In this document: positions 41,855-50,489 of the stretch, one piece after another
Layout of the letters: each line of letters begins with the position of its first letter
Position numbering within the stretch: position 1 is the first letter of the stretch
DNA from: JANXQG01 sp964615095
Lineage (GTDB): Bacteria > Planctomycetota > Planctomycetia > Pirellulales > Thermoguttaceae
Length of the DNA: 64,000 nucleotides
Assembly: GCA_964615095.1 (NCBI GenBank)
Contig: CAZTPX010000004.1
Span: forward strand, 89,149 to 153,148
Direction of reading: 5' to 3'
Position numbers and translations under genes: made by a program
The notes under the pieces: model-generated
Database searches by the model: none
The model's input: only the letters and a program-made list of their open reading frames with translations
Told to the model about the DNA's origin: nothing

Positions 41855-41973
41855 TCTGCCCCGCGATTCTTGTAAAAGCAGGAAGTCTTGGTAAAGTTTG
41901 CTGGCGTCGGCGGTCGATACAATCCCTAGATTCGGCAGATTCATGCCTGCTTGTCGTCTGTAATGTTACCCCG

Positions 41974-42062
41974 TCAATCAAGTTGATCAATGCCAACCCG
42001 AAGCGTAAGCGAGGGGCCCTCGCCGACCATGCTGCGCACGGTGCCCGCTTCGGGTTAGTGTG
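41974..42062. repeat. 'PKRKRG' repeat, second copy
   Basis: TCAAGTTGATCAATGCCAAC-CCGAAGCGTAAGCGAGG and, after a divergent middle, GCCCGCTTCGGGTTAGTGTG. The core matches 16241-16304. It lies in the leader of the gene at 42106. Confidence 0.85.
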
Positions 42063-42105
42063 GGGATCTTACGGCAAGACTCGTCCATTTCAAGGAGATT
42101 CCTCA

Positions 42106-42681
42106 ATGAGTCCCGTTTTCACTTTCTGCGCAATAGCCATGACCGGATGGGCTTCACCCGATTTCACAGCCCCCATCTCTCCCGTCCCAGACAAGCCGCT
42201 CGTGCAGAGGTCTCAGCTACAGCAACCTGCCCGTTCGTATGCCACACGGTCGATGAACGAGCAAGCCATGCGTCCCTCGCGGATGCCTATTGCGCCGACC
42301 GATCCCCGCGCTTTTTCCCGTACCGATCTGCCCCAGCCGCCGACGGTGAACGACAGCGGCATGCAGTCGGCAATGGCAACGGGCGGGGCGGGGCCGCGTG
42401 TCAATTCGGCGCTGTTTGCCGAGAACAGCAGCCATCGCGCGACCAATCAGAAGGCATTTGAGGGCTACCGGTCCACGCCGGCCACCAGTCCTTACACTTT
42501 ATTGAACGCCAACACCGACAACGGCACGATCAATCCCTACACGGCCTACGTTCGGCCAGCCCAAGAGCAGCAGCAGGCGGGCCACGATATGGACCGCGCC
42601 GACGGCGCGGCCGATCAGCCCGCCCCCTTGTATCCGCCGGCCTTCCAGAACTACGGCTCCTACTTCCCCACGGCACACTAA
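42106..42681 (+). CDS. protein of unknown function, probably exported
   Basis: 191 residues from the ATG at 42106, fixed by AAGGAG 8 nt upstream (42092-42097); the frame open further upstream only reads the repeat. The N-terminus (MSPVFTFCAIAMTGWASPDF) is weakly hydrophobic and may be a short signal. The rest is low-complexity, rich in Gln, Pro, Ala, Ser and Asn (for example APLYPPAFQNYGSYF near the end), without predicted domains, so probably disordered. No family is recognised and no operon partner is evident. Confidence 0.6.
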   Translation: MSPVFTFCAIAMTGWASPDFTAPISPVPDKPLVQRSQLQQPARSYATRSMNEQAMRPSRMPIAPTDPRAFSRTDLPQPPTVNDSGMQSAMATGGAGPRVNSALFAENSSHRATNQKAFEGYRSTPATSPYTLLNANTDNGTINPYTAYVRPAQEQQQAGHDMDRADGAADQPAPLYPPAFQNYGSYFPTAH

Positions 42682-42691
42682 GCGGCTGTCT

Positions 42692-42714
42692 CCCCTCTCC
42701 CTCTGGGAGAGGGG
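42692..42714. terminator. hairpin CCCCTCTCCC-TCT-GGGAGAGGGG
   Basis: A perfect 10-bp stem with a 3-nt loop, 10 nt after the stop of the previous gene, followed by a purine-rich AGGGGGTGAGGG stretch and no T-run. It may act as a terminator; similar sequences are frequent repeats in planctomycete genomes. Confidence 0.5.
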
Positions 42715-42853
42715 CAGGGGGTGAGGGCAGATGCGGCAAATTGCCATCACCACAACTGTCTCCAGGGGCACCCCGCGCAGCGTGTTGTGGAGAGGGCACG
42801 TTTCGGGACGCTTCTGGGATCGCCTCTAATTATGTGTTATCACATTGATACAG

Positions 42854-42881
42854 TTGTAATAACAGAAAAACTTGGTAAAAT
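42854..42881 (+). promoter_or_regulatory. candidate promoter of the PSD1/DUF1501 operon
   Basis: TTGTAA (42854-42859) and TAAAAT (42876-42881) are 16 bp apart in the only AT-rich part of the gap, about 80 bp before the gene at 42963. The rest of the gap has no gene. Confidence 0.4.
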
Positions 42882-42962
42882 AAGAATGGTTCCATCGCAC
42901 GCCCCAGGCGCCTTTACTCCCGCCCCGCCAACCTTCGTCCAACCTAGTGAGGTCGTGAAGCG

Positions 42963-45900
42963 ATGTGCATACTCAGGCCCTCCCTTGCCTTCGGCCGCCA
43001 AGCGTGGCTTTGGGTAACGGCGTCGTTGGTAATTCTTCCGCTTTCCGCTGCGGCGGCGGAAACACCGGGCTTTAATCGCCAGATCCGGCCCATCCTGGCG
43101 GAAAACTGCTTTGCCTGCCACGGCCCCGACAGCGCGTCGCGAAAGGCCGATCTGCGGCTCGATCGGCGTGAGGTGGCCGTCAAGGTGGGGGCCATCGTGC
43201 CCGGCAAACCGGACGAGAGCGAGATGATCCACCGCATCTTCGCCACCGACAAAGACGAAGTCATGCCGCCGCCGTCGATCCACAAGCAACTCACGGCGGC
43301 CCAAAAAGAAACACTCAAGGCCTGGATTGTGGCCGGGGCCGATTACCAGCCGCTTTGGTCGTTCATTCCGCCCGTTCGCCCCTCCTTGCCTGCCGTGCGC
43401 GACACCGCCTGGGTCCGCAACCCGATCGATCGTTTCGTCCTGGCCTGCTTGCAGCAACACGGGATCCAACCGGCCCCCGAAGCCGACCGCCGCACCTTGG
43501 CCCGGCGACTGAGTCTCGACCTGACGGGGCTGCCACCGGCGGCGGAACTGGTCGAGGCCTTTGTCGGCGACAAGTCGCCCGAGGCCTACGAGAAGTTGGT
43601 CGATCGCTTGCAGCAATCGCCGCAGTGGGGCGAACATCGGGCCCGCTACTGGCTCGACGCCGCCCGCTATGCCGACACCAACGGCATCCACTTCGACAAC
43701 TACCGCGAGATCTGGGCCTTCCGCGACTGGGTGATCGACGCCTTCAATCAGAACATGCCCTTCGATCGCTTCACCATCGAGCAGTTGGGCGGCGACCTGC
43801 TGCCCAACCCGACCGACGATCAACGCATTGCCACCGGCTTCAACCGCTGCAACATCACCACCAACGAAGGCGGCGCGATCAACGAAGAATACCTGGTGCT
43901 CTACACCCGCGATCGGACCGAGACGACCGCGCGAGTCTGGATGGGCCTGACGGCTAATTGCGCGGTCTGCCACGACCATAAGTTCGACCCCTTGCCGCAA
44001 AAGGAATTCTACAGCCTCTCGGCGTTCTTCAATAATACGACGCAAGCCGCCATGGACGGCAACGTCAAGGACACGCCGCCCGTGATGTTCGTCGCCGGCA
44101 CGCCCGAAGACCGCAAGCGTTGGAAGGCGATCGACGGCCAGATTGCGGCGCTCAGGAAGCAGATGGACGATCGCCGGCAGACGGCCCGGGCCGATTTCGA
44201 GAAGTGGGCGGCAGGGCCAGCCCGGCAGTCGCTCGCGGCCAAGGTGCCGGCCGACGGCCTGCGGTTTTATGCCCCGCTGAGCGAGGGCCAAGGCCGCAGC
44301 GTGGCAGTTACTATCGATGCAAAGCCCCGCACGCTGGCCCTGGCGGCCGACGCGGCCTGGAGCGCCGGCGAGGTGGCCGCCAAGGCCTTCATGGCCCAGG
44401 ACAAGACGCCGCTGGAGATCGCCGAGGCGGGCGACATGGATAGCCAGCAGGCATTTTCCTACGGCGCCTGGGTCAAGCTGCCCGGCAAGGTCGGCGGCGG
44501 GGCCTTGCTGGCCCGCATGGACGACGGCAACGCCTTCCGCGGCTGGGACATGTGGCTACAGGACGACCGCCCGGGGGCGCACCTGATTCATCATTGGCCC
44601 GACAACGCCATCAAGGTCGTTTCCAGGACGCCGATCCAGCCCGGCAGGTGGCAACACGTGATGATCACCTACGACGGTTCGCGGCGGGCGGCCGGAACGC
44701 GGGTCTACATCGACGGCAAGCCGCAACCGGTCGAGGTGCTCAGCGACAGCCTCAAAGACACGATGCGGACGAGAGTGCCCCTGACGATCGCCCAGCGGCA
44801 TACGACCAGCCGCATCAACGGCGTGGCCTTACAGGACCTGCGGATCTATGGCCGCAGTCTTTCCGAAGGTGAAGTCGAGCAACTGGCCGCGTCGAGCCGC
44901 CTGGCGTCGATTCTCAACAAGCCAGTTGCCCAGCGGAGCAAGGCCGAGAACGATGATCTCTTGGACTTCTGGCTGCACCGTGAAGACCGGCCGTTCCAGG
45001 ACCTCGCTGCCCGTCTGGCGGAGACCGAGAAGGAACTGATGGCCATCCGTGCCCGCGGCACGGCGGCCCACGTGATGCAGGAGCGCGGCGAGCCGCCTCG
45101 GGCCTATGTCCTCTTCCGCGGCGATTACGACAAGCGGCGGGAGGAAGTCAAGCCGGCAACTCCCGCCTTCCTTCCACTCATGCCGCCCGAGTTGCCGCGG
45201 AACCGCCTCGGCCTGGCCCGCTGGCTGCTGCGGCCGGAACACCCGCTGACCGCCCGCGTGACGGTCAACCGTTTCTGGCAGGAGGTCTTCGGCACGGGAC
45301 TGGTGAAGACGAGTGAGGACTTTGGCGTCAACGGCGAAACGCCGGTCAACCAGGAGCTGCTGGATTGGCTGGCCGTCGACTTTCGCGAGTCGGGCTGGGA
45401 CGTCAAGCGGCTATTCCGCCTGCTGGTCACCTCGGCCGCCTATCGGCAATCGGCCCTGGCCACACCCGAGAAGCTCGAACGCGATCCGCAGAACCGCTTG
45501 CTCTCGCGCGGTCCTCGCTTCCGCATGGACGCCGAGATGGTCCGCGACTATGCCCTGGCGGCCAGCGGCCTGCTGGCGGCGAAGATCGGCGGGCCGAGCG
45601 TGCGGCCCTATCAGCCCGACGGCGTTTGGGAGGCCGTGGCCATGCCCGAGAGCAACACACGGAACTACAAAGCCGACAGCGGCGAGAACCTGTACCGGCG
45701 GAGCATGTACACGCTCTGGAAACGAGCTGCCCCGCCGGCCTCGATGGACATTTTCAACGCGCCCAGCCGGGAAGCGTGTACCGTGCGCCGCGAGCGGACC
45801 AACACGCCGCTGCAGGCCCTGGTGACGCTCAACGACCCGCAATTTGTGGAGGCGGCCCGGCGCATGGCGGAAACCACGCTCAAGCAGGGCGGCGACAAGA

Positions 45901-46148
45901 CCGAGAGCCGTATCGACTTCACCGCGCGGCGGCTGCTGGCCCGGCCCTTGCGGCCCGAGGAGTTGCAAGTCGTACAAGGTAGTCTCGATGCGTTGCTCAA
46001 GCATTACCGTGCGAATCCCGCCGGGGCCAAGGAGCTCCTGGCGGTCGGCCAAGCGCCGGCCGATGCCAAGCTCGATCCGACCACGCTGGCTGCATGGACG
46101 ATGCTTACCAATGAATTGATGAACCTGGATGAAGTACTGAACAAGTAA
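42963..46148 (+). CDS. PSCyt1/PSCyt2(DUF1549)/LamG/PSD1(DUF1553) protein
   Basis: 1061 residues. Signal peptide (WLWVTASLVILPLSAAAA), then PSCyt1 with one heme-type CFACH (C-x2-C-H) at about 49-53, PSCyt2/DUF1549 (about 150-360, with RYWLDAARYADTNG), a LamG/concanavalin-like domain (about 430-630: RTPIQPGRWQHVMITYDGSR), and PSD1/DUF1553 (about 740-990: NRLGLARWLLRPEHPLTARV). Such proteins are a hallmark of Planctomycetes, exported, and coupled with a DUF1501 protein, as here. Their role is unproven; a part in polysaccharide or sulfated-glycan breakdown is often suggested. LamG may bind sugars. Start context is plain (GTGAAGCG), so the exact start could be nearby. Confidence 0.92.
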   Translation: MCILRPSLAFGRQAWLWVTASLVILPLSAAAAETPGFNRQIRPILAENCFACHGPDSASRKADLRLDRREVAVKVGAIVPGKPDESEMIHRIFATDKDEVMPPPSIHKQLTAAQKETLKAWIVAGADYQPLWSFIPPVRPSLPAVRDTAWVRNPIDRFVLACLQQHGIQPAPEADRRTLARRLSLDLTGLPPAAELVEAFVGDKSPEAYEKLVDRLQQSPQWGEHRARYWLDAARYADTNGIHFDNYREIWAFRDWVIDAFNQNMPFDRFTIEQLGGDLLPNPTDDQRIATGFNRCNITTNEGGAINEEYLVLYTRDRTETTARVWMGLTANCAVCHDHKFDPLPQKEFYSLSAFFNNTTQAAMDGNVKDTPPVMFVAGTPEDRKRWKAIDGQIAALRKQMDDRRQTARADFEKWAAGPARQSLAAKVPADGLRFYAPLSEGQGRSVAVTIDAKPRTLALAADAAWSAGEVAAKAFMAQDKTPLEIAEAGDMDSQQAFSYGAWVKLPGKVGGGALLARMDDGNAFRGWDMWLQDDRPGAHLIHHWPDNAIKVVSRTPIQPGRWQHVMITYDGSRRAAGTRVYIDGKPQPVEVLSDSLKDTMRTRVPLTIAQRHTTSRINGVALQDLRIYGRSLSEGEVEQLAASSRLASILNKPVAQRSKAENDDLLDFWLHREDRPFQDLAARLAETEKELMAIRARGTAAHVMQERGEPPRAYVLFRGDYDKRREEVKPATPAFLPLMPPELPRNRLGLARWLLRPEHPLTARVTVNRFWQEVFGTGLVKTSEDFGVNGETPVNQELLDWLAVDFRESGWDVKRLFRLLVTSAAYRQSALATPEKLERDPQNRLLSRGPRFRMDAEMVRDYALAASGLLAAKIGGPSVRPYQPDGVWEAVAMPESNTRNYKADSGENLYRRSMYTLWKRAAPPASMDIFNAPSREACTVRRERTNTPLQALVTLNDPQFVEAARRMAETTLKQGGDKTESRIDFTARRLLARPLRPEELQVVQGSLDALLKHYRANPAGAKELLAVGQAPADAKLDPTTLAAWTMLTNELMNLDEVLNK

Positions 46149-46302
46149 ATACGAAATACGAATGTCGAAATTCGAAACAAATTCAAAGCAGAAAATTCAA
46201 AGGTAGGAAACGGGCGTTTTGGATTTCCTTCTTTTTTATTTTCGATTTGTTTCGGATTTCGTGTTTCGGATTTTGAATTTTTCCCCCGAGAGGCCATGCC
46301 TT
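46149..46302. repeat. AT-rich imperfect palindrome between PSD1 and DUF1501 genes
   Basis: AATACGAAATACGAATGTCG...CGAAACAAATTCAAA on one side and TTTGTTTCGGATTTCGTGTT...GATTTTGAATTTTT on the other are roughly inverted. It is far more AT-rich than its surroundings. It could be a transcription-modulating or mobile repeat within the operon. Confidence 0.7.
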
Positions 46303-47748
46303 ATGAACGAGCACAATTCCGCTCCTTCTCGTCGCGTTTTTCTCGATCGGACCGTTCGTACCTTGAGCGGTGCGGCGGCGGTTTCGCTCTTGGGCCCCGG
46401 CAGTGGCCTGCTCTCGGCGGCCGAGGGACCGCACGTACCCGGCCCGCACTTCCCGGGCAAGGCTCGGCACGTCATCTACTTGCACATGGTGGGCGGGCCG
46501 TCACAGATGGACCTCTACGACTACAAGCCCAAGATGAATGCCTGGTACGACAAGGACCTGCCCGAGTCGGTCCGCCAGGGCCAGCGGCTGACGACCATGA
46601 CCAGCGGCCAGACGCGGTTCCCCATCGCGCCGTCGAAATACAAGTTCGCCCAGTATGGCCAGAACGGCATGTGGATCAGCGAACTGTTGCCCAACACGGC
46701 CAAGGTCGTCGACGAAATGTGCTTCATCCGTAGCATGAACACCGACGCCATCAACCACGAGCCGGCCATCACCTTTGCCCAGACGGGCAATCAGATCGCC
46801 GGGCGGCCCTGCCTGGGTTCCTGGGTCTCGTACGGGCTGGGCACGCTCAACCAGAACCTGCCGGCCTTCGTGGTCATGGTGGCGAAGCCGACCAACATGG
46901 AACAGCTCCAGGCCATTTCCGCCCGGCTCTGGTCCAGCGGCTATCTGCCGGGCGAGCATGCCGGCGTGTCGTTTCGCACCACGGGCGATCCGATCCTGTA
47001 CATCAACAATCCGCCCGGTGTGCCGGCCGCGGTCCGCCGCACGACGCTCGACGGCATCCGCGCGCTGAACGAGATGAACTTCAGCGCCTATGGCGATCCC
47101 GACACGCGCACGCGGAGCAAGCAATACGAGTTGGCTTTGCGCATGCAGGACAGCGTGCCCGAGTTGGCCGACCTGGCCAAGGAACCGAAATCGACCTTCG
47201 AACTTTACGGCGAGGAGGCCCACAAGCCCGGCACCTTTGCCAACGCGGCCTTGCAGGCCCGGCGAATGGTCGAGCGGGGCGTGCGCTTCGTGCAGGTCTA
47301 TCACAACAACTGGGACTCGCACGGCAACGTGGCCGGCCGGCTGCCCAGCCAGTGTAAGGACGTCGATCGGGCCTGCTACGGGCTGATCACCGACTTGAAG
47401 CAGCGCGGGCTATTGAACGAGACGCTCATTGTCTGGGGCGGCGAGTTCGGCCGCACAATCTATTCGCAAGGCGGGCTGTCGCACGAGAACTACGGCCGCG
47501 ACCACCACCCGCGGTGCTTCACAATGTGGATGGCCGGCGGCGGCGCCAAGCCGGGCGCGGTCTACGGCGAGACCGACGATTTCTCCTATAACATTGTGAA
47601 AGATCCCGTGAAGATCCGCGACTTCCACGCCACCGTCCTGCATCTGCTGGGTTTCGACCACGAGCGCTTGAGTTTCCGCTACCAGGGGCTCGATCAACGC
47701 TTGACGGGCGTCGAGAAAGCAACCGTCGTCAAGGAGTTGCTGGCGTAG
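46303..47748 (+). CDS. DUF1501 protein (exported, sulfatase-like fold)
   Basis: 481 residues from the ATG at 46303 (GAGAGG upstream); longer frames read the AT-rich repeat. The N-terminus NSAPSRRVFLDRTVRTLSGA is a twin-arginine signal. DUF1501 features: HVIYLHMVGGPSQMDLYDYK, the glycine-rich SQMD motif near the start, RSMNTDAINHEPA, TLIVWGGEFGRT and DHHPRCFTMWMAGGG, which belong to an alkaline-phosphatase-like fold. It works with the PSD1 protein encoded just upstream; the pair is typical of Planctomycetes. Substrate unknown. Confidence 0.93.
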   Translation: MNEHNSAPSRRVFLDRTVRTLSGAAAVSLLGPGSGLLSAAEGPHVPGPHFPGKARHVIYLHMVGGPSQMDLYDYKPKMNAWYDKDLPESVRQGQRLTTMTSGQTRFPIAPSKYKFAQYGQNGMWISELLPNTAKVVDEMCFIRSMNTDAINHEPAITFAQTGNQIAGRPCLGSWVSYGLGTLNQNLPAFVVMVAKPTNMEQLQAISARLWSSGYLPGEHAGVSFRTTGDPILYINNPPGVPAAVRRTTLDGIRALNEMNFSAYGDPDTRTRSKQYELALRMQDSVPELADLAKEPKSTFELYGEEAHKPGTFANAALQARRMVERGVRFVQVYHNNWDSHGNVAGRLPSQCKDVDRACYGLITDLKQRGLLNETLIVWGGEFGRTIYSQGGLSHENYGRDHHPRCFTMWMAGGGAKPGAVYGETDDFSYNIVKDPVKIRDFHATVLHLLGFDHERLSFRYQGLDQRLTGVEKATVVKELLA

Positions 47749-47762
47749 GGTAGAACAAGATC

Positions 47763-48716
47763 TCAGTCGCCTTCGCCAAACCTGAGTTTCATCACATACG
47801 CCTCCCACTCCTTCTGAAACGTCGCCATATCGTTCCGGCCCAGGACGGCTTGCAGCGTCTTGTAGCCGGAAGGGTCCTTCTCGCGTCCGGCGAGGAAGCG
47901 GCGGTAGAAGCTCTGCAGCAGGCCCTTCTCTTGCAGGTAGTAGCAGAGGTATCGGGCCTGCGCGTAGTTTGCGCCGCGGTCCTTCTCGTAGAATTCCGTA
48001 TCGCTCGTGTGGCAAAGCGTGTCGAACGAGGGCAGTTTCCCTTTGCGGATGGTCTCTTGCAGGCGCGGCAAGCGCCAGTTGGTGAGTCCGCGAATCTCGC
48101 CGCCCACCTCGCAACTCTGTTCGTAGAGCGAGCCCAGCCCCTCGTTGAACCAGGCCGGGCAATCGGGAAAATTCGCCGCCACGAAGGGGTGGACGATCTC
48201 GTGTACCAGCGTGCCCCCGCCCGTATGGATATTCATCACCAGCGCCTTGTCTTCATGCGAGTAATAGCCGTAGGGCGTGTCGGGCGTCTTGCCGAAGAGC
48301 CGCTTGCAGTTCTTCATATAGCTTTCGTTGTCCTTGAAGAGCCAGATATCGAGGATCAAGCGCGGGTCTTCCGTGAAGTACGCCTTCTTGAGCTTCTCCA
48401 CGGCCCATTTCACAGTCCGCTCGGCCCGTTGGGCGACCACGTCGCGCGGTTCGTCACCGATCACCACGAAGGGCGCCGCCACGACGATGGAGAAGTCCTT
48501 GGACGGAAGTTTCTTCCGCAACGTTTGGATATGCGCGTCGAAGTCCGCGCGGGTGAACGAGCCTCTGGCAGCGCCGATGGCTGCCGCCGCGGGCTGGACC
48601 TTTTGGGCCGTGCATGCCGCCGGGCCGACAAGGCCTGCCGCGGCAACGGCGCCCAGGAGGCAGAAGAGCCGGATTGGATGATGGCGGGCGATAACAGTCA
48701 AAATGCGTCTCCTCAT
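47763..48716 (-). CDS. secreted zinc metallopeptidase-like protein (gluzincin type)
   Basis: About 317 residues. The N-terminus RHHPIRLFCLLGAVAAAGLV is a signal peptide. The zinc motif LVHEIVHPFVAANFPDCPAW contains H-E-x-x-H and is followed by NEGLGSLYE, whose Glu would be the third ligand. The surrounding (SFDTLCHTSDTEFYEKDRG) is as in DUF1570-like peptidases. The start is uncertain: the ATG at 48716 has no upstream site, but AGGAG inside the first codons lies 7 nt before a TTG at 48701, which may be the true start. Convergent with the DUF1501 gene. Confidence 0.8.
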   Translation of the reverse strand: MRRRILTVIARHHPIRLFCLLGAVAAAGLVGPAACTAQKVQPAAAAIGAARGSFTRADFDAHIQTLRKKLPSKDFSIVVAAPFVVIGDEPRDVVAQRAERTVKWAVEKLKKAYFTEDPRLILDIWLFKDNESYMKNCKRLFGKTPDTPYGYYSHEDKALVMNIHTGGGTLVHEIVHPFVAANFPDCPAWFNEGLGSLYEQSCEVGGEIRGLTNWRLPRLQETIRKGKLPSFDTLCHTSDTEFYEKDRGANYAQARYLCYYLQEKGLLQSFYRRFLAGREKDPSGYKTLQAVLGRNDMATFQKEWEAYVMKLRFGEGD

Positions 48717-48727
48717 TGGTAAGTTGC

Positions 48728-48800
48728 TCACTGTGGGGAACGCCCTCGCGGCGTTCCGTGCGTTTTTTCGGAACGCCACGGAGGGCGTTCCCTACAGTGA
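48728..48800. repeat. nested palindrome upstream of the peptidase gene
   Basis: TCACTGTGGGGAACGCCCTC (48728-48747) and GAGGGCGTTCCCTACAGTGA (48781-48800) pair almost perfectly; an inner GCGTTCC/GGAACGC pair surrounds a T6 loop. It lies within the presumed peptidase leader. Confidence 0.82.
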
Positions 48801-49719
48801 CCAGTTTGATTGTCAAAATCCTCTTCTATCGAGGCAGGACGTCCCCACCGAGACTGCCCAGCCGGTCGGTGGGGACATTTCGAGCACGCGTATTATAACA
48901 GTTGCCTGCCGCGAAAGATTTCTTTTCGCAACTCGCTTTAGCCAATGTGCACTATCCTCTGGTGGTGTGCAATCCTGGAACATGTGTTCGATTTTGCTGT
49001 AGCGAAAAAGAGCAGGCGGGTCAGGTTTCGTTCGGGCAACGAAACTTTGACCCGCCTGATATTGAAGGGAAGCGTGAGCTTCGGCTCATTCGAACTACAT
49101 GGGTCTCCGTATCGGAAGGGGAATTGGCGACGTCCAGTAATTCAAACAAGTTTGCGCGACTGCCAGCGCTCCTTCGGTGCCTATGAGGGTCCGGAGAAGG
49201 TCGAATAGGAGCTGTTCCGACCTCCATTCGACAGGACTTGTTTCAGGAAACGTGGTCACGAGTGCGGTTTTTCGATCGCTTCGTGGTTTTTGAAACAAGT
49301 TTTTCAACATCTCCGGGTCCCTCGATTCTCGTCCGGCCCCTGTGGCATGGCCTCTTCTCTGGGAACTGAGAACTTTAGCAAAGGGTTTCATTGGGGGAAT
49401 CCGTATTTGCTATTCTCTCGTAGTTCCGAACCAGCCCCGTCGACCGCTCAAGCGAGGAAACGCGGCCAAGAGGAGAGCAAGCGGCGTGCCAATCCGGCGT
49501 TCTCTCGGCCCTTCGTAGCACGGAATTCATTCCATCTTCTCCTCCGTAGCACGGAATTCATTGCGTGTTGCCTTTTGAATCGCCATGCCAGGGAATAAAT
49601 TCCGAACTATGAAGGACTTTGCAACTCTCCTGTGAAAGATATCCTGGCAGTTGACAGTTCGGGTGACAGGTGGCAGAATTGAGTGACCGTTGGGACCGCT
49701 GGTCCCGCGGCTCGACTGA
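48801..49719. repeat. 920-bp gap with three repeat elements and a tRNA promoter
   Basis: Hairpins at 48841-48876 (GTCCCCACCGA / TCGGTGGGGAC) and 49013-49058 (CAGGCGGGTCA-GGTTTCGTT / AACGAAACTTTGACCCGCCTG); a degraded relative of the 18256 element at 49514-49635 (two CGTAGCACGGAATTCATT copies, then GGAATAAATTCCG and GACTTTGCAACTCTCCTG). Frames of about 100 codons at 49095-49391 (minus) and 49290-49598 (plus) have no support. Confidence 0.65.
49651..49679 (+). promoter_or_regulatory. promoter of tRNA-Val
   Basis: TTGACA (49651-49656) and CAGAAT (49674-49679) are 17 bp apart; the expected start lies about 35 nt before the tRNA. Confidence 0.55.
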
Positions 49720-49793
49720 GGGCGATTAGCTCAGTTGGTTAGAGCACCAGCTCGACAAGCTGGGGGTCACAGGTTCGAGTCCCGTATCGCCCA
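49720..49793 (+). tRNA. tRNA-Val (anticodon GAC)
   Basis: A full cloverleaf: acceptor GGGCGAT (49720-49726) pairs with ATCGCCC (49786-49792), D-arm TTAGCTCAGTTGGTTAGAGC, anticodon stem CCAGC/GCTGG with loop TCGACAA and anticodon GAC at 49754-49756, T-arm with GGTTCGAGTCC. Discriminator A at 49793; the 3' CCA is not encoded. GAC reads Val GUC/GUU. Confidence 0.93.
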
Positions 49794-49900
49794 CTTCATA
49801 AAGCCTTACGCAGCAAGTGGTTGCGAATTTCTTTCTTGGATCGTCTTGGCCGCCCTGGTGCCCGCAGGAAGACCTATTTCGACGATCCGGAGAGCGTTTC

Positions 49901-50065
49901 GTGAAGGACAAACATCTTAACGCGGGAACGGTGGGCGGCATATCTGGGCTGCTAGGGGCGATTGCTGCAATCCTGGCTGCAAACAACGTGATTGCGAAAA
50001 CAGGTTGCCATGCTCGTATGTGCCATCAATGGAAGCTTGCGAGGTTCCCACGGGGCCACCCATAA
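49901..50065 (+). CDS. possible 54-residue membrane protein
   Basis: A GTG with GGAG 8 nt upstream opens MKDKHLNAGTVGGISG, followed by LLGAIAAILAANNVIA, a likely membrane helix. The 3' half overlaps the oxidoreductase gene in another frame. It may be a leader peptide or a remnant. Confidence 0.32.
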   Translation: MKDKHLNAGTVGGISGLLGAIAAILAANNVIAKTGCHARMCHQWKLARFPRGHP

Positions 50066-50447
50066 AATCCTCCAAAGCCTTGGGAAGGGTGTTGAACGGG
50101 CAGGTGGAAGCTGGGGACTGGTGCAACTGGCGGAACTCAAGATCGAAGGTTGCCGTGCCTGCAATCAGTGCCAGACGACGAATACCTTCAAGTGTATCTT
50201 CGATTCGCATGATGATACGGCTCGGGTCCACCAGCAGATGAGGCAAGCCGATATCCTGGTTTACGCATCGCCGGTCTACGTGTTCGGGATGTCCAGCCTT
50301 CTCAAACGGCTCATCGAACGATTCCACTGCCGGGCTCCCGTCGAAAGCCTCATCTTGACCCAATCCGGCCTGTTCTTTCACGCCACAGACCGTTTGCTCA
50401 CGGGCAAACGCTTCGTCTCTCTGGTCGTTTGCGATAACGCACATTAG
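50010..50447 (+). pseudogene. truncated NADPH-dependent FMN reductase-like protein
   Basis: 145 residues. MLVCAINGSLRGSHGATHKI has the FMN phosphate-binding S-x-R-x-x-S/G-x-T loop, then a C-x2-C motif (CRACNQC) and a third Cys (CIFDSHDD), with DILVYASPVYVFGMSSLLKR, all typical of iron-sulfur/flavin oxidoreductases of 190-250 residues. The frame stops at FVSLVVCDNAH, where the flavodoxin fold would continue, so about a third is missing. A perfect hairpin follows at once. It lies behind tRNA-Val, a usual place for decayed insertions. Confidence 0.65.
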
Positions 50448-50467
50448 TCCTTTCCGGCGGAAAGGAC
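50447..50467. terminator. perfect hairpin GTCCTTTCC-GGC-GGAAAGGAC
   Basis: A 9-bp perfect stem with a 3-nt loop directly at the stop of the oxidoreductase and 22 bp before the end of the convergent gene. It lacks a T-run. Two-way terminator or repeat piece. Confidence 0.55.
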
Positions 50468-50489
50468 CTACTCGATCGTCCCAGCCGTG

